Virus record (IMG/VR): IMGVR_UViG_3300009431_000077
Coordinates: 1 to 32,918 of that record
Origin: a virus
Reading direction: 5' to 3' (one strand)
DNA: 32,918 bases
In this document: in pieces, positions 23,392 to 31,393 of the stretch
Layout of the letters: the number at the start of each line of letters is the position of its first letter
Numbering within the stretch: position 1 is the stretch's first letter
Program-made: the position numbers and the translations under genes
Notes under the pieces: generated by a model
Database searches by the model: none
What the model saw: the letters and a program-made list of their open reading frames with translations, nothing else
What the model was told of the DNA's origin: nothing

Positions 23392-24573
23392 ATGTTTGTA
23401 CACAAACTTAAGAATCAGCTACCAGTAAAAGTGTGGTCTGATGAGCAAGCCTTGTATTCTGATGAAACATCTCTTCAACAGATCAATCACTTATCTTTGT
23501 TTCCTGCTGCATATCATCATGTAGTGGTTATGCCAGATTTCCATGCTGGGTATGGAATGCCCATTGGAGGTGTTCTAGCTACTGAGGGTGTAATAATTCC
23601 TAATGCAGTCGGTTTAGATATTTCATGTGGAATGCTTGCTATACCAACTAGTTTATCAGACATCCTTGTAGATGATCTAAAGAAAGTTATGAGTGGAATC
23701 AGAAAGAGAATCCCAGTAGGATTTGATCATAGAACAGATTCTTGTTCTATTAATGAAATGCCACATTTTGAAGTAAATAAAAAGGAGTATCCTATTGTTT
23801 CTCAAGAATTTGCATCAGCAAGAAAACAACTAGGAACTCTCGGTGGAGGTAATCATTTCATTGAAATCCAAGAGGGTAGTGATGGTTTTATTTGGTTTAT
23901 GATTCACAGTGGAAGTAGAAATCTTGGATACAAGGTAGCAAGGCACCACAATAAAGTCGCTATCAAATTAAACGAGAGATGGAGGAGTGGTGTTCCTAAG
24001 AAATGGGAGTTAGCTTTTCTACCTATTGAAACTGATGAAGCTAAGATCTATCTCCGAGAGATGGAATATTGTATGGATTTTGCAAGTCTCAATAGAAAAA
24101 AGATAGCAGTAGATATTATTACTGCATTCAGAGAAATATTTCCAGATATCTCCGTTGGAAACCCTTATCATATAAATCATAACTATGCTCGGTGGGAGAA
24201 CCATTTTGGTAAGAACGTGATTGTTCACCGCAAAGGGGCTACTAGTGCTAGAAAAGGTGAGCTTGGTATCATTCCAGGCTCACAAGGAACCACTAGTTAC
24301 ATTGTCAAAGGTCTTGGCAATCCAGAAAGCTTCATGAGCTGTTCTCACGGTGCTGGACGAACTATGAGTCGTACACAGGCTAAGAAAGAACTCAGCCTCG
24401 AAGCCGAACAAGATGTACTTAATTCTCAAGGGATTGTTCACAACATTAGAAATCTCAACGATTTAGATGAGGCTCCTTCTGCTTATAAACCCATACAAGA
24501 AGTTATGGATCATCAGAAAGATCTTGTTGAAATCATTGTTACACTCAGGCCATTAGGCGTAATCAAAGGATAA
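23392..24573 (+). CDS. rtcB: RNA-splicing ligase RtcB
   Basis: The 393-residue protein has the RtcB hallmarks: MPDFHAGYGMPIGG, GLDISCGM with metal-binding C79, GGGNHFIE (H155), IHSGSRNLG (H172), VHRKGATSARKG and SCSHGAGR with guanylylated H319. RtcB joins RNA with 2',3'-cyclic phosphate or 3'-phosphate ends to 5'-OH ends using GTP and Mn2+. A phage RtcB could heal tRNAs or other RNAs cut by host anticodon nucleases. It follows the DUF1599 gene by three bases; no archease gene is visible. Confidence 0.9.
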   Translation: MFVHKLKNQLPVKVWSDEQALYSDETSLQQINHLSLFPAAYHHVVVMPDFHAGYGMPIGGVLATEGVIIPNAVGLDISCGMLAIPTSLSDILVDDLKKVMSGIRKRIPVGFDHRTDSCSINEMPHFEVNKKEYPIVSQEFASARKQLGTLGGGNHFIEIQEGSDGFIWFMIHSGSRNLGYKVARHHNKVAIKLNERWRSGVPKKWELAFLPIETDEAKIYLREMEYCMDFASLNRKKIAVDIITAFREIFPDISVGNPYHINHNYARWENHFGKNVIVHRKGATSARKGELGIIPGSQGTTSYIVKGLGNPESFMSCSHGAGRTMSRTQAKKELSLEAEQDVLNSQGIVHNIRNLNDLDEAPSAYKPIQEVMDHQKDLVEIIVTLRPLGVIKG

Positions 24574-24575
24574 AT

Positions 24576-25268
24576 ATGGCACCAGACACTAGAGGATTCA
24601 TCAACAGCTTCTATAATGCTGACTGCCTTGAGATTATGAGAGGTCTTCCAGACGAGATCATCGACTTGATCTTGACCGACCCTCCATATTTGATTAATTA
24701 TCATACAGGTCGCCGTCAGAATCGTGAACATAGGTTCTGCCAGCCTTGTAACGGTGATAATAACCCAGAACTCATTCAGGAGGCTATTAAAGAGTATTAT
24801 CGTCTCCTGAAGCCGGATTCGGCCCTTTATATGTTTTGCGGATCACAACATGTTGATTTCTTCAAGCAAGAGCTTGAGAAGTATTTCACAATTCGCAATA
24901 TTATCTGCTGGATCAAACAAAATCACAGTGCCGGGGATCTTCGTTATGCTTTTGGCAAGAAGTATGAGATGATCTTTCTTGTAAATAAAGGCAAAAAGCC
25001 GTACATAGGAAGTCGTCTCACAGATGTTTGGGAGTTTGATAAAGTACCTCCCTCTGAACAAATACACCCCAACCAGAAACCTGTGGGACTCTTGGCACAG
25101 TCTATTCTCAAGCATTCTAATCCAGGTGACTTGGTGCTGGACACTTTTGCAGGAGTTGGAAGTACAGGAATTGCCTGCCTACGCACAGGAAGAAACTATA
25201 TGATGATAGAAAGTGATCCCGGATTCTACAAGCTTGGTCTGGAGAGAATAAACAGGGAGCTTGTATGA
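24576..25268 (+). CDS. DNA methyltransferase (N6-adenine/N4-cytosine, beta order)
   Basis: The 230-residue enzyme has motif IV LTDPPY (35-38) near the N-terminus and the SAM-binding motif I LDTFAGVGSTG (about 188-198) near the C-terminus, the beta-class order. The HPNQKPVGLL segment is also typical. It transfers a methyl group from SAM to adenine N6 or cytosine N4; the recognition site cannot be read. No restriction nuclease adjoins it, so it probably protects phage DNA or regulates expression. It starts two bases after rtcB. Confidence 0.88.
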   Translation: MAPDTRGFINSFYNADCLEIMRGLPDEIIDLILTDPPYLINYHTGRRQNREHRFCQPCNGDNNPELIQEAIKEYYRLLKPDSALYMFCGSQHVDFFKQELEKYFTIRNIICWIKQNHSAGDLRYAFGKKYEMIFLVNKGKKPYIGSRLTDVWEFDKVPPSEQIHPNQKPVGLLAQSILKHSNPGDLVLDTFAGVGSTGIACLRTGRNYMMIESDPGFYKLGLERINRELV

Positions 25269-25633
25269 TAAGTCATGATGGGTTATTAGGAAATCATATC
25301 ACTAAGGTTAAAGAAATAGACGACTTCAAGACGGAAATATCCTTTGAGGAAGACGGTAGTTGTGATCTGTTTTTGTCTTTTTCCACGGGAGGAGACAAGA
25401 CAAGAGATCTTCTTGAAAAGATATTTCAAAACATCAGTGAGTTAACCAACCCGGAGATGCCTTATCCAAATGTTAAGCAGTGTTATGTCTTTACAGAACA
25501 ATGTGTTATGTGTACTTTGGAAGGACATCCTGACGTTCTTGAACCAATTCTGGAACAGATAGAACTACTGTTTCCAGTCTTAAGAGTATCCTACCGCGAT
25601 AGTGGTTGGATCGACAATTTAAACATAGATTAG
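25265..25633 (+). CDS. Hypothetical protein (122 aa)
   Basis: Its ATG overlaps the methyltransferase stop (ATGA), so the two are coupled. The product is acidic with beta-like N-terminal strands and two close Cys (QCVMCTLEG). A four-stranded ferredoxin-like layout is possible (VSYRDSGWID near the end). No family is recognised. Confidence 0.6.
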   Translation: MISHDGLLGNHITKVKEIDDFKTEISFEEDGSCDLFLSFSTGGDKTRDLLEKIFQNISELTNPEMPYPNVKQCYVFTEQCVMCTLEGHPDVLEPILEQIELLFPVLRVSYRDSGWIDNLNID

Positions 25634-25645
25634 AAGGAGAAAAAT

Positions 25646-26419
25646 ATGGAAGTTAAACTTTTACGATACCCCGGTATAGATATATCGGAATATGCGGCAC
25701 GTAAGTGTACCAATCTTGAACAAAAATGCGAGAAACATATAAATTGGAAATTCCTTGATAAACTTTTCAACGAGCTGAAGCATCGTTCAGTATTCAGACA
25801 CACTACTTTTCAATTCGAGTTGAATTTCACCAGAGATGTTCTACAAGAATTGTCACGTCATGATGTAGGTGTGGTATCCTCAGTAAGATCAACTAGATAC
25901 ACATTAAGACCTTTGGTCAAGCTTCTAGAGGACGGGGACGAGGACAAGATAATTAAGTACCTTGAAAAGAACACGGGTCTTTCTCCTCAACTGCTTAGAC
26001 GATACATACCTGTTCTTGATTTTGTCTTGGTTTCACACGCCGAAAGTACAATGAAGGAGAAAATCAATGCCCTGAAGACCGTGTTAGTTGAGGGTTGGGC
26101 TAGTAGTGGGGTCTATACTTTTAACCTACAAAGTCTTGAAAATCTCCTTAGACAAAGGTTAGCGTCAGATGCTTTGGAGCGGTTCAGAGAACTCTGCTTT
26201 GAGATCTGGAAAGTCTTACCTAAGGGAATCCAGTGGTTACTGAGGTACACTTACCAAGAAGCTACAGGTGAAGAGCTTGAATTTAATGATGTTCAGGAGT
26301 TTGTGGTAGATGGATACTTCGAGTACAATACTCTCTTAGTGAAGAGATTAGACAATAGTGACAAAGATGTGGCAGAAGAGTCTGCCAAAAAGACAGCCCC
26401 ATCAAAAAAGGAGAAGTAA
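25646..26419 (+). CDS. thyX: ThyX-like flavin-dependent thymidylate synthase, divergent
   Basis: The 257-residue product shows FRHTTFQFELNFTRDVLQEL then SRHDVGVVSSVRSTRYT, corresponding to the ThyX signature region, and a C-terminal TFNLQSLENLLRQR followed by ASDALERFRELC that matches the second ThyX region. ThyX makes dTMP from dUMP using FAD and methylene-tetrahydrofolate. The usual RHRx7S is here RHD with one extra residue before STRY, so activity or specificity may differ. A Lys-rich tail ends the protein. AGAAGGAG precedes the ATG. Gene order next to nrdJ supports a nucleotide role. Confidence 0.75.
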   Translation: MEVKLLRYPGIDISEYAARKCTNLEQKCEKHINWKFLDKLFNELKHRSVFRHTTFQFELNFTRDVLQELSRHDVGVVSSVRSTRYTLRPLVKLLEDGDEDKIIKYLEKNTGLSPQLLRRYIPVLDFVLVSHAESTMKEKINALKTVLVEGWASSGVYTFNLQSLENLLRQRLASDALERFRELCFEIWKVLPKGIQWLLRYTYQEATGEELEFNDVQEFVVDGYFEYNTLLVKRLDNSDKDVAEESAKKTAPSKKEK

Positions 26420-26446
26420 CCTCTTGTTTATAAACGACTTGTAAAA

Positions 26447-26463
26447 TTGGCATGGTTTTTGCA
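26447..26463 (+). promoter_or_regulatory. Sigma-54 (RpoN) promoter before hsp20
   Basis: TTGGCATGGTTTTTGCA matches the -24/-12 consensus YTGGCACGRNNNTTGCW at all but one defined base, with GG (26449-26450) and GC (26461-26462) separated by exactly 10 bases. Transcription should start about 12 bases after the GC, leaving a short leader before the AGGAGG and ATG at 26499. Activation would need a host or phage enhancer-binding protein; none is encoded in the window. Confidence 0.7.
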
Positions 26464-26498
26464 GGAGTGGCAGTTACATAAACAAAATAGGAGGTTTT

Positions 26499-26885
26499 AT
26501 GTTTGATTTAAGTCCCTCCAGAGTCCATCTCTGGAACCGTTCGTTTGATGATTCTTTTGATAGAATCTTTAACACATGGCCTTTTCACTTCCTGTCAGAG
26601 GATTTCCAAGCACCTTGCTGGAAAGAGAATGAGAAGAGTTATGAGATCGCATTTGATGTACCCGGATTAGAGAAGAAAGATCTCAAAATTCTGTCAGAGG
26701 GCAACGCTCTTTCTATTAAAGCTGAATGGGAAGTATTAGGACGGAAGTACCACATCAACAAGCTGATTCGATTCTCTGGTGTGAATGCTGAGAAGACCAC
26801 GGCTAAGTTGGAGAATGGCATCTTAATCATCACAATTCCTAAGGAGAGCTTCACATCGAAGCAGAAGTTGATTGATGTCAAGTAA
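26499..26885 (+). CDS. hsp20: Small heat shock protein (Hsp20/alpha-crystallin)
   Basis: The 128-residue product has an N-terminal aromatic region (WNRSFDDSFDRIFNTWPFHF) and an alpha-crystallin domain: YEIAFDVPGLEKKDLKI, LSIKAEW, then LENGILIITIPKE. It is an ATP-independent holdase that keeps unfolded proteins soluble. AGGAGG precedes the ATG. It is flanked by a sigma-54 promoter and a terminator, so it forms a single-gene unit controlled apart from its neighbours, unlike the rest of the plus-strand operon. Confidence 0.9.
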   Translation: MFDLSPSRVHLWNRSFDDSFDRIFNTWPFHFLSEDFQAPCWKENEKSYEIAFDVPGLEKKDLKILSEGNALSIKAEWEVLGRKYHINKLIRFSGVNAEKTTAKLENGILIITIPKESFTSKQKLIDVK

Positions 26886-26891
26886 GTCTGA

Positions 26892-26933
26892 AAACCAGAT
26901 GGGGGTGCAAACTCCTGTCTGGTTTCATTTTTT
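26892..26933 (+). terminator. Rho-independent terminator after hsp20
   Basis: AAACCAGA and TCTGGTTT form an 8-bp stem with GGGG/CTCC partial pairing inside, followed by CATTTTTTC. This is a good intrinsic terminator for the Hsp20 unit, just ahead of the next early-type promoter. Confidence 0.75.
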
Positions 26934-26934
26934 C

Positions 26935-26963
26935 TGGACAAATTGAGGTTTTGTTCCTATATT
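26935..26963 (+). promoter_or_regulatory. Early-type promoter 3
   Basis: TGGACA (26935-26940) and TATATT (26958-26963) are 17 bases apart with TTCC before the -10. It restarts transcription after the hsp20 terminator for the small-gene cluster. Confidence 0.7.
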
Positions 26964-26981
26964 GAATTAGGAGGGGTACTT

Positions 26982-27197
26982 GTGGGCAAATGTGTTGAAA
27001 CTGTTCCTAAGGAAAATGGACAATATGGAATTATGATAAACGGGACTGAGATTGGAAGACCTTTCCGTTCTCACCCTGTTGCACTTGATGTTCTAATCTG
27101 GCTAACCAATAATATAACAGAGCTGTTAAAAGTTCTAACAAACAAAGAGGAGGACTGTGAAAAAGGAATTGACCGAGAGGGAAGTAGAAATACTTGA
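26982..27197 (+). CDS. Small hypothetical protein (GTG start)
   Basis: The 71-residue product begins at GTG (26982) with GGAGG seven bases upstream (VGKCVETVPKENGQYGIM). An earlier ATG in frame at 26943 lies inside the promoter and lacks a ribosome site. The end is acidic and helical. No family is recognised; it overlaps the next gene by 41 bases. Confidence 0.55.
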   Translation: MGKCVETVPKENGQYGIMINGTEIGRPFRSHPVALDVLIWLTNNITELLKVLTNKEEDCEKGIDREGSRNT

Positions 27198-27483
27198 AGC
27201 CCTCAAGAATGAAGGTTTCATTCTTGGAATGATGTTCAGAGATGAGCATCCATCAGATTTTGTTGTATACAAAGCTAATATCATAACTAAAGAAACGGGG
27301 AAAATATGGTTTGGAGATTTGAATTTGACTCAAGATGGAAAAGCTCTTAAAGGATTGGCTAAGAGGTTAAAGACCACTTTCTATGTTCTTTCTGAGTCTG
27401 ATGGTCGATATGGAAGGGAAAATAGATCAATGGAGAAACTTATAAGTAAAGCTCTATGGAGCACAGAAAATGAAAACACTTGA
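27157..27483 (+). CDS. Small hypothetical protein (GTG start)
   Basis: The 108-residue product starts at GTG behind AGAGGAGG. It has a helical start (KKELTEREVEILEALKNEG) and a beta-like middle (SDFVVYKANIITKETGKIWF). The C-terminus overlaps the next gene by 14 bases. No family is recognised. Confidence 0.6.
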   Translation: MKKELTEREVEILEALKNEGFILGMMFRDEHPSDFVVYKANIITKETGKIWFGDLNLTQDGKALKGLAKRLKTTFYVLSESDGRYGRENRSMEKLISKALWSTENENT

Positions 27484-27853
27484 CAATGTTTTAGAGAAGT
27501 TTATTGGAGGAGATCCTGAGAAACTTGTGAATGCTGGTGAACTTTCAATCGTCTTAAAAGAGTCCTTTAATATTCTCATTTGGTTACTCATACTCATCTT
27601 TATCTGGACATTGATTAAAGATGTTATGATATCCCTTGTTCGTGGATTCCTTTTCTACAGGCAGAAGGATTTCCTCGAAGACGATATGATTTTCGTGAAC
27701 GGGCGTCGTTGTAGGATTCACCATATTGGCCCAAGAAAGACAAGTTTCATAATGAAAAATGAGGAGACAGGAGTTATCACAAAACTTGTACTAAGCAATG
27801 ATGTCTTGAGAAATCAAGTTATGGAAAAGATTCTTTCCAATAACGGGAATTAA
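27470..27853 (+). CDS. Membrane protein with MscS-like soluble segment
   Basis: The 127-residue protein has one clear membrane helix at about 34-57 (FNILIWLLILIFIWTLIKDV). The following RQKDFLEDDMIFVNGRRCRI, HHIGPRKTSFIMK and TKLVLSNDVLRNQV follow the beta-domain pattern of mechanosensitive channels of the MscS type (F-x-x-x-D-x-I, G-x-V-x-x-I, R-x-T, P-N). It is much shorter than a channel. A membrane-anchored protein using only that module is likely; channel function is doubtful. Confidence 0.5.
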   Translation: MKTLDNVLEKFIGGDPEKLVNAGELSIVLKESFNILIWLLILIFIWTLIKDVMISLVRGFLFYRQKDFLEDDMIFVNGRRCRIHHIGPRKTSFIMKNEETGVITKLVLSNDVLRNQVMEKILSNNGN

Positions 27854-27863
27854 GGAGGAAACT

Positions 27864-28277
27864 ATGCAAGACTTGTTCGATTTGAATTATCGGCAGTGGG
27901 TTGAAAGTAACTTTCACATTTTCAACAGCCGTATTGGACGAGTAGGAAGATTTGAAGAAGGAGAAAATGCTGTTTGCATTCTCCTTTTTGAGGTAGGAGA
28001 GCATAATTCAGAAGCAGAAACCCTATTCTGCAAATACATTCTTGGTACTTTGAAAAACACATACGAAGGGAAAATAACGGATACAGATTTTGTTGCAGAA
28101 TCAAAAGAGGACGGCACTGCTGTTCTCTATGTTGGAGGTTTTGAGTTCCATTTTCTTTTCATGACAAAGGATGAAATTGGAGACATGCCTTGGAAGGAAG
28201 TTTACAACATTATAACACTAGAGAAGGATCTCTATCGTTTTGAGATAATGAGCTATGAAAGCAGTAGTACCCACTAA
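27864..28277 (+). CDS. Hypothetical protein (137 aa)
   Basis: The product is acidic and beta-like, with FNSRIGRVGRFEEGENAVCI and LYVGGFEFHFLFMTKDE. Its ATG follows AAGGAGG. It overlaps the next gene by 23 bases. No family is recognised. Confidence 0.6.
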   Translation: MQDLFDLNYRQWVESNFHIFNSRIGRVGRFEEGENAVCILLFEVGEHNSEAETLFCKYILGTLKNTYEGKITDTDFVAESKEDGTAVLYVGGFEFHFLFMTKDEIGDMPWKEVYNIITLEKDLYRFEIMSYESSSTH

Positions 28278-28521
28278 TCCACTTGAGAACACAGTTAGAC
28301 CAGTAAGCAAGAGTGTACCAAAAATGACTCTACTGGGAGCTGTTAGTTGGTGTATTAAACATCAAGCTATTGTTACTTTTAAGGAAACTGTTCCTGATGA
28401 AAAAGGAGGTCTAGTTACTTACATTAGAATACGTACCAGACATTTGATAACCGAAGCATCTTACAAGTCTTTACAAGATGCAGTAGAAGCCCATATTATA
28501 CAGTCAGAAAGGAATATATGA
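28255..28521 (+). CDS. Hypothetical protein (88 aa)
   Basis: The product begins MKAVVPTNPLENTVRPVSKS and has a beta/alpha character (KEGGLVTYIRIRTRHLI, then SLQDAVEAHI). The start lies inside the previous gene and its end overlaps the exported beta-helix gene by four bases, indicating coupling. No family is recognised. Confidence 0.5.
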   Translation: MKAVVPTNPLENTVRPVSKSVPKMTLLGAVSWCIKHQAIVTFKETVPDEKGGLVTYIRIRTRHLITEASYKSLQDAVEAHIIQSERNI

Positions 28522-29288
28522 TGACAAGGTTGTTAATAGCATTTTGTATATTTTTTCTAGTGTCTATGGCTCAATCCGCAGAGATCCGAATCCCAGCTGG
28601 GTTTTATATAGAGACAATGGAAAATTTACAAGATTCAACAGTTTACTATGCTGCACCAGGAGATATGGTTACAATAATGGGGAACCCTGCTGTCTTGTTA
28701 ACAACAGAACGTGCCATTACATTTCGTAATTTTCATTTTCGGGCAAGACCGGACACTGGAATTACAAGAGTTGTATCAGTTACTAAAGCCGCAGAGAATA
28801 TTCGATTTGAAGATTGTGAGTTCTGGGGAGGAACAAGTTGTATTTCCATCAGTCGTCCTAACTGTACTCTAATTCGTTGCCGGATTCACGGTGCTACTTC
28901 GCATGGTGTTTATGTATCAGCTCATGATAGAGGTGGTCTTAATAATGGTTCACGCACTCCTGACAGCTTACAAATCATTGATTGTATGGTTTATGACTGT
29001 GGTAAATGGGGGCTACATTTCAACAATGAAGACTGGGAGGCAACACCAACAGGAATGTACATTGAAGGAACCATTGTAAATAACTGTGGTGGTGGATTAG
29101 TAATTGCGATGGGAATAGACACTGTTGTTAGAGATTGCGAGTTTAGAAATAATCGTAATGGTGTTTGGGTAGGTTATAAAGACTCTGAAGGTACTTTGTT
29201 TATTGATTGCGTAAGTGAAAACAATAACGGAAGAGAATGGACTTTTGACTATCCTGCTAGGATTGTTACGAGAAAGAAAGACAAATGA
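28518..29288 (+). CDS. Exported parallel beta-helix protein
   Basis: The 256-residue product has a signal peptide (LLIAFCIFFLVSMAQSAE) followed by short repeats with N/G/D ladders: FRNFHFRARPDTGITRV, IRFEDCEFWGGTSCISI, LIRCRIHGATSHGVYVS and FRNNRNGVWVG. This is a right-handed parallel beta-helix of the NosD/pectate-lyase type. It would act at the cell surface or periplasm, possibly on polysaccharide. It is unusual among early-type genes. The smaller relative lies at 829-2811 in the other operon. A ribosome site AAAGGA precedes tandem ATGs. Confidence 0.75.
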   Translation: MMTRLLIAFCIFFLVSMAQSAEIRIPAGFYIETMENLQDSTVYYAAPGDMVTIMGNPAVLLTTERAITFRNFHFRARPDTGITRVVSVTKAAENIRFEDCEFWGGTSCISISRPNCTLIRCRIHGATSHGVYVSAHDRGGLNNGSRTPDSLQIIDCMVYDCGKWGLHFNNEDWEATPTGMYIEGTIVNNCGGGLVIAMGIDTVVRDCEFRNNRNGVWVGYKDSEGTLFIDCVSENNNGREWTFDYPARIVTRKKDK

Positions 29289-29506
29289 GCTTAATCAAAT
29301 GGGCAGACAATGGTGATTATCTCATAGCAACTGTTGAAAATGGTAGTTGGATATTTCGTAGTAAGAAAATCGTAGGAGAGATTCTTAAAGAAGACGATGG
29401 GCGATGGGGTGCTTATCCAAAACGAGCGCCTTGTTTAGGCACTTTTAAGTTTAGGTGGTTAGCTAAAATGAAAATAGAGCAATACTATCACAAAGGATTA
29501 GCATGA
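29285..29506 (+). CDS. Small hypothetical protein
   Basis: The 73-residue basic product has a beta-like pattern (YLIATVENGSWIFRSKKIVG; LGTFKFRWLAKMKIEQYY). It overlaps both neighbours by four bases (ATGA), so translation is coupled. It may be a small adaptor of the following methyltransferase; nothing in the sequence proves it. Confidence 0.55.
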   Translation: MSLIKWADNGDYLIATVENGSWIFRSKKIVGEILKEDDGRWGAYPKRAPCLGTFKFRWLAKMKIEQYYHKGLA

Positions 29507-30546
29507 ATCGTCTCATTGTTGGGGACTCTCTAGAAGTTCTCAAACGAGTAAAGTCTTCTATTTTCGACTGCATTATCACAGATCCTCCATACGCACTGAT
29601 CTCTGGAGGGTACAGAGAAAATCGTTCTGGTGGATTCATGAATTCCAAGTGGGATGCTGCACTCCCCTCTGTTGAGATGTGGAGAGAATGTCTAAGAGTT
29701 TTGCGTCCGGGCTCTTTCGCCTTCGTCATGTCAAGCCCAAGGCAAGATCTTCTATATAGGATGATTCAAAGGCTTGAAGAAGCTGGATTTATGATCAATT
29801 TCTCAAGTCTGGCATGGGCTTACTCTAGCGGCTGGCCCAAAGGTCTGAATTTAGGTAAAGCGACAGGAGACCCAAAATTAGAGGGGTGGTTTGCTGGACT
29901 CCAAACCAAACCATCCTCGGAAATAATTATCGTAGCGATGAAACCAATAAAGGAAAAGAGTTTCAAGGCTCAAGCTCTTAAAAATTTGAAGGGGTGTACA
30001 AACATAAATGCTTGTCGTATTCCCAGTGATAATATGCCAAAAGTCTATTCCTCTGCTACCCCTAGTCAATCAGGACGATATAACTGGAATCGTGAAGGAT
30101 ACACCAAGAAAGGTGAGCCACAATCAGCTGATCCACGAGGAAGATTTCCAGCTAACATCTTGTTTTCCAGTAACTTCGGGGGTGACTTCAATGAGTACTT
30201 CAGTTTAGATGCTTGGTGGAAGAAATCTGGAGCACTTGATGAGATCAGAGAAACTTATCCTTTCCTTTTTGTGTCCAAGCCAAATAAGAAAGAAACCAAT
30301 TGTGGCTTACCTAAAGGCAGAAAAAACAAACACTTAACCGTAAAGCCATTGAAGCTCATGTCCTACTTAATCATGTTAGCAACACGAGAGAATGATTTAA
30401 TCCTTGATCCTTATGTGGGCTCAGGTACAACTTGCATTGCTGCTAAAGCATTGAAAAGACGAAGTATAGGTATTGATATTGACAGAGACAACATCGAGAT
30501 TGCTAAGAAACGCCTCGAAGCTTTCGAGGAAGGAGAGTCGTTATGA
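29503..30546 (+). CDS. DNA methyltransferase (N6-adenine/N4-cytosine, beta order)
   Basis: The 347-residue enzyme has motif IV ITDPPYALIS (about 26-30), RENRSGGFMNSKWD and SSGWPKGLNLGK typical of phage DNA methylases, HLTVKPLKLM, and motif I LILDPYVGSGTTC (about 299-311). The order marks it as beta-class. It transfers methyl from SAM to DNA. It is larger than the enzyme at 24576 and shares no close similarity outside motifs, so the two likely target different sites. Confidence 0.88.
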   Translation: MNRLIVGDSLEVLKRVKSSIFDCIITDPPYALISGGYRENRSGGFMNSKWDAALPSVEMWRECLRVLRPGSFAFVMSSPRQDLLYRMIQRLEEAGFMINFSSLAWAYSSGWPKGLNLGKATGDPKLEGWFAGLQTKPSSEIIIVAMKPIKEKSFKAQALKNLKGCTNINACRIPSDNMPKVYSSATPSQSGRYNWNREGYTKKGEPQSADPRGRFPANILFSSNFGGDFNEYFSLDAWWKKSGALDEIRETYPFLFVSKPNKKETNCGLPKGRKNKHLTVKPLKLMSYLIMLATRENDLILDPYVGSGTTCIAAKALKRRSIGIDIDRDNIEIAKKRLEAFEEGESL

Positions 30547-30824
30547 GTGATAAAAAGACTCCAAAGATCACAGGAATCAAGATCAAGATTAAGGATCAGG
30601 AAATAGAAGTTACTCTAGAAGAAGCACGAGATCTTTATTTAGAACTACGCAAAATTTTTAGAGAAAACCCTAATTTTGATACTCCTCCAGTGACTATTCC
30701 AATACCTGTTGAACCTTATAAAACTCCTCCTTGGGTTCCTGATCCTTGGAGTCCTTGGTGTTCATACCCAAACTCTTGTCAAATCGAAGGAGACTACATT
30801 CAAGTATTTTGGGGGTGGGAGTAA
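30543..30824 (+). CDS. Small proline/tryptophan-rich protein
   Basis: The 93-residue product has a basic start (KTPKITGIKIKIKDQEIEVT), then a helix, and a Pro/Trp-rich tail (PVEPYKTPPWVPDPWSPWCS). The tail resembles a flexible binding segment. It overlaps the methyltransferase by four bases and the next gene by one. No family is recognised. Confidence 0.55.
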   Translation: MSDKKTPKITGIKIKIKDQEIEVTLEEARDLYLELRKIFRENPNFDTPPVTIPIPVEPYKTPPWVPDPWSPWCSYPNSCQIEGDYIQVFWGWE

Positions 30825-31393
30825 TGATCAAGTTAGGTATTGATCTAGATGGAGTGATTCGTAACTGGGCTCGTGCTGTTATGGATGTCTTTTGGGAAAG
30901 AGTCCCTCTTTCAGTAAGATCAAATGAGGTCACTGATTGGGGTTTCTCAAACATTGATCTTCCAATGGAGGTCAAAGTCAATCTTATCTTCAATATTTGG
31001 TGGAGACCTATTTACAGAAAGATGATTCCTTTAAGAGATGCACTTTTTGGCTTAAGAGTTCTTGGAGATTGGGTAGCTGATAAGCCAATCAAATTGATTT
31101 GTGTAACTGATCAGAAAAACGATGCTCTCAAAGAAGCAACACTGAACTGGTTAGGTCAGTATAATGAAACTCGCATTTTTGATGAAGTTCTTATTGAGCC
31201 TGACTTAAATAAAGCAAAGCTTGGCCTTGATTGGCTTGTAGACGATGCTCCACACAATTTTGAGCAGTGGGTTGAAGAGGAAAATGATATCTCAAGGTTT
31301 ATTCTTATGGGTGCTAAATACAATCAAGATGTTCCTGCATTACACAGAATCAAATCATTGATCGAAGTTCCTCAAATTATCAACGGAAAATAG
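30824..31393 (+). CDS. HAD-family 5'-nucleotidase-like protein
   Basis: The 189-residue product starts MIKLGIDLDGVIRNWARAVM with the HAD nucleophile pair D7 and D9. Later motifs are LICVTDQKNDALKEATLNWL and LDWLVDDAPHNFEQW (acidic motif IV). This fits the NT5C-like deoxyribonucleotidases common in phages, which hydrolyse nucleoside monophosphates. Another HAD phosphatase is possible. The ATG at 30824 overlaps the previous stop (TAATG); GGGGGTGGGAG lies upstream. Confidence 0.7.
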   Translation: MIKLGIDLDGVIRNWARAVMDVFWERVPLSVRSNEVTDWGFSNIDLPMEVKVNLIFNIWWRPIYRKMIPLRDALFGLRVLGDWVADKPIKLICVTDQKNDALKEATLNWLGQYNETRIFDEVLIEPDLNKAKLGLDWLVDDAPHNFEQWVEEENDISRFILMGAKYNQDVPALHRIKSLIEVPQIINGK

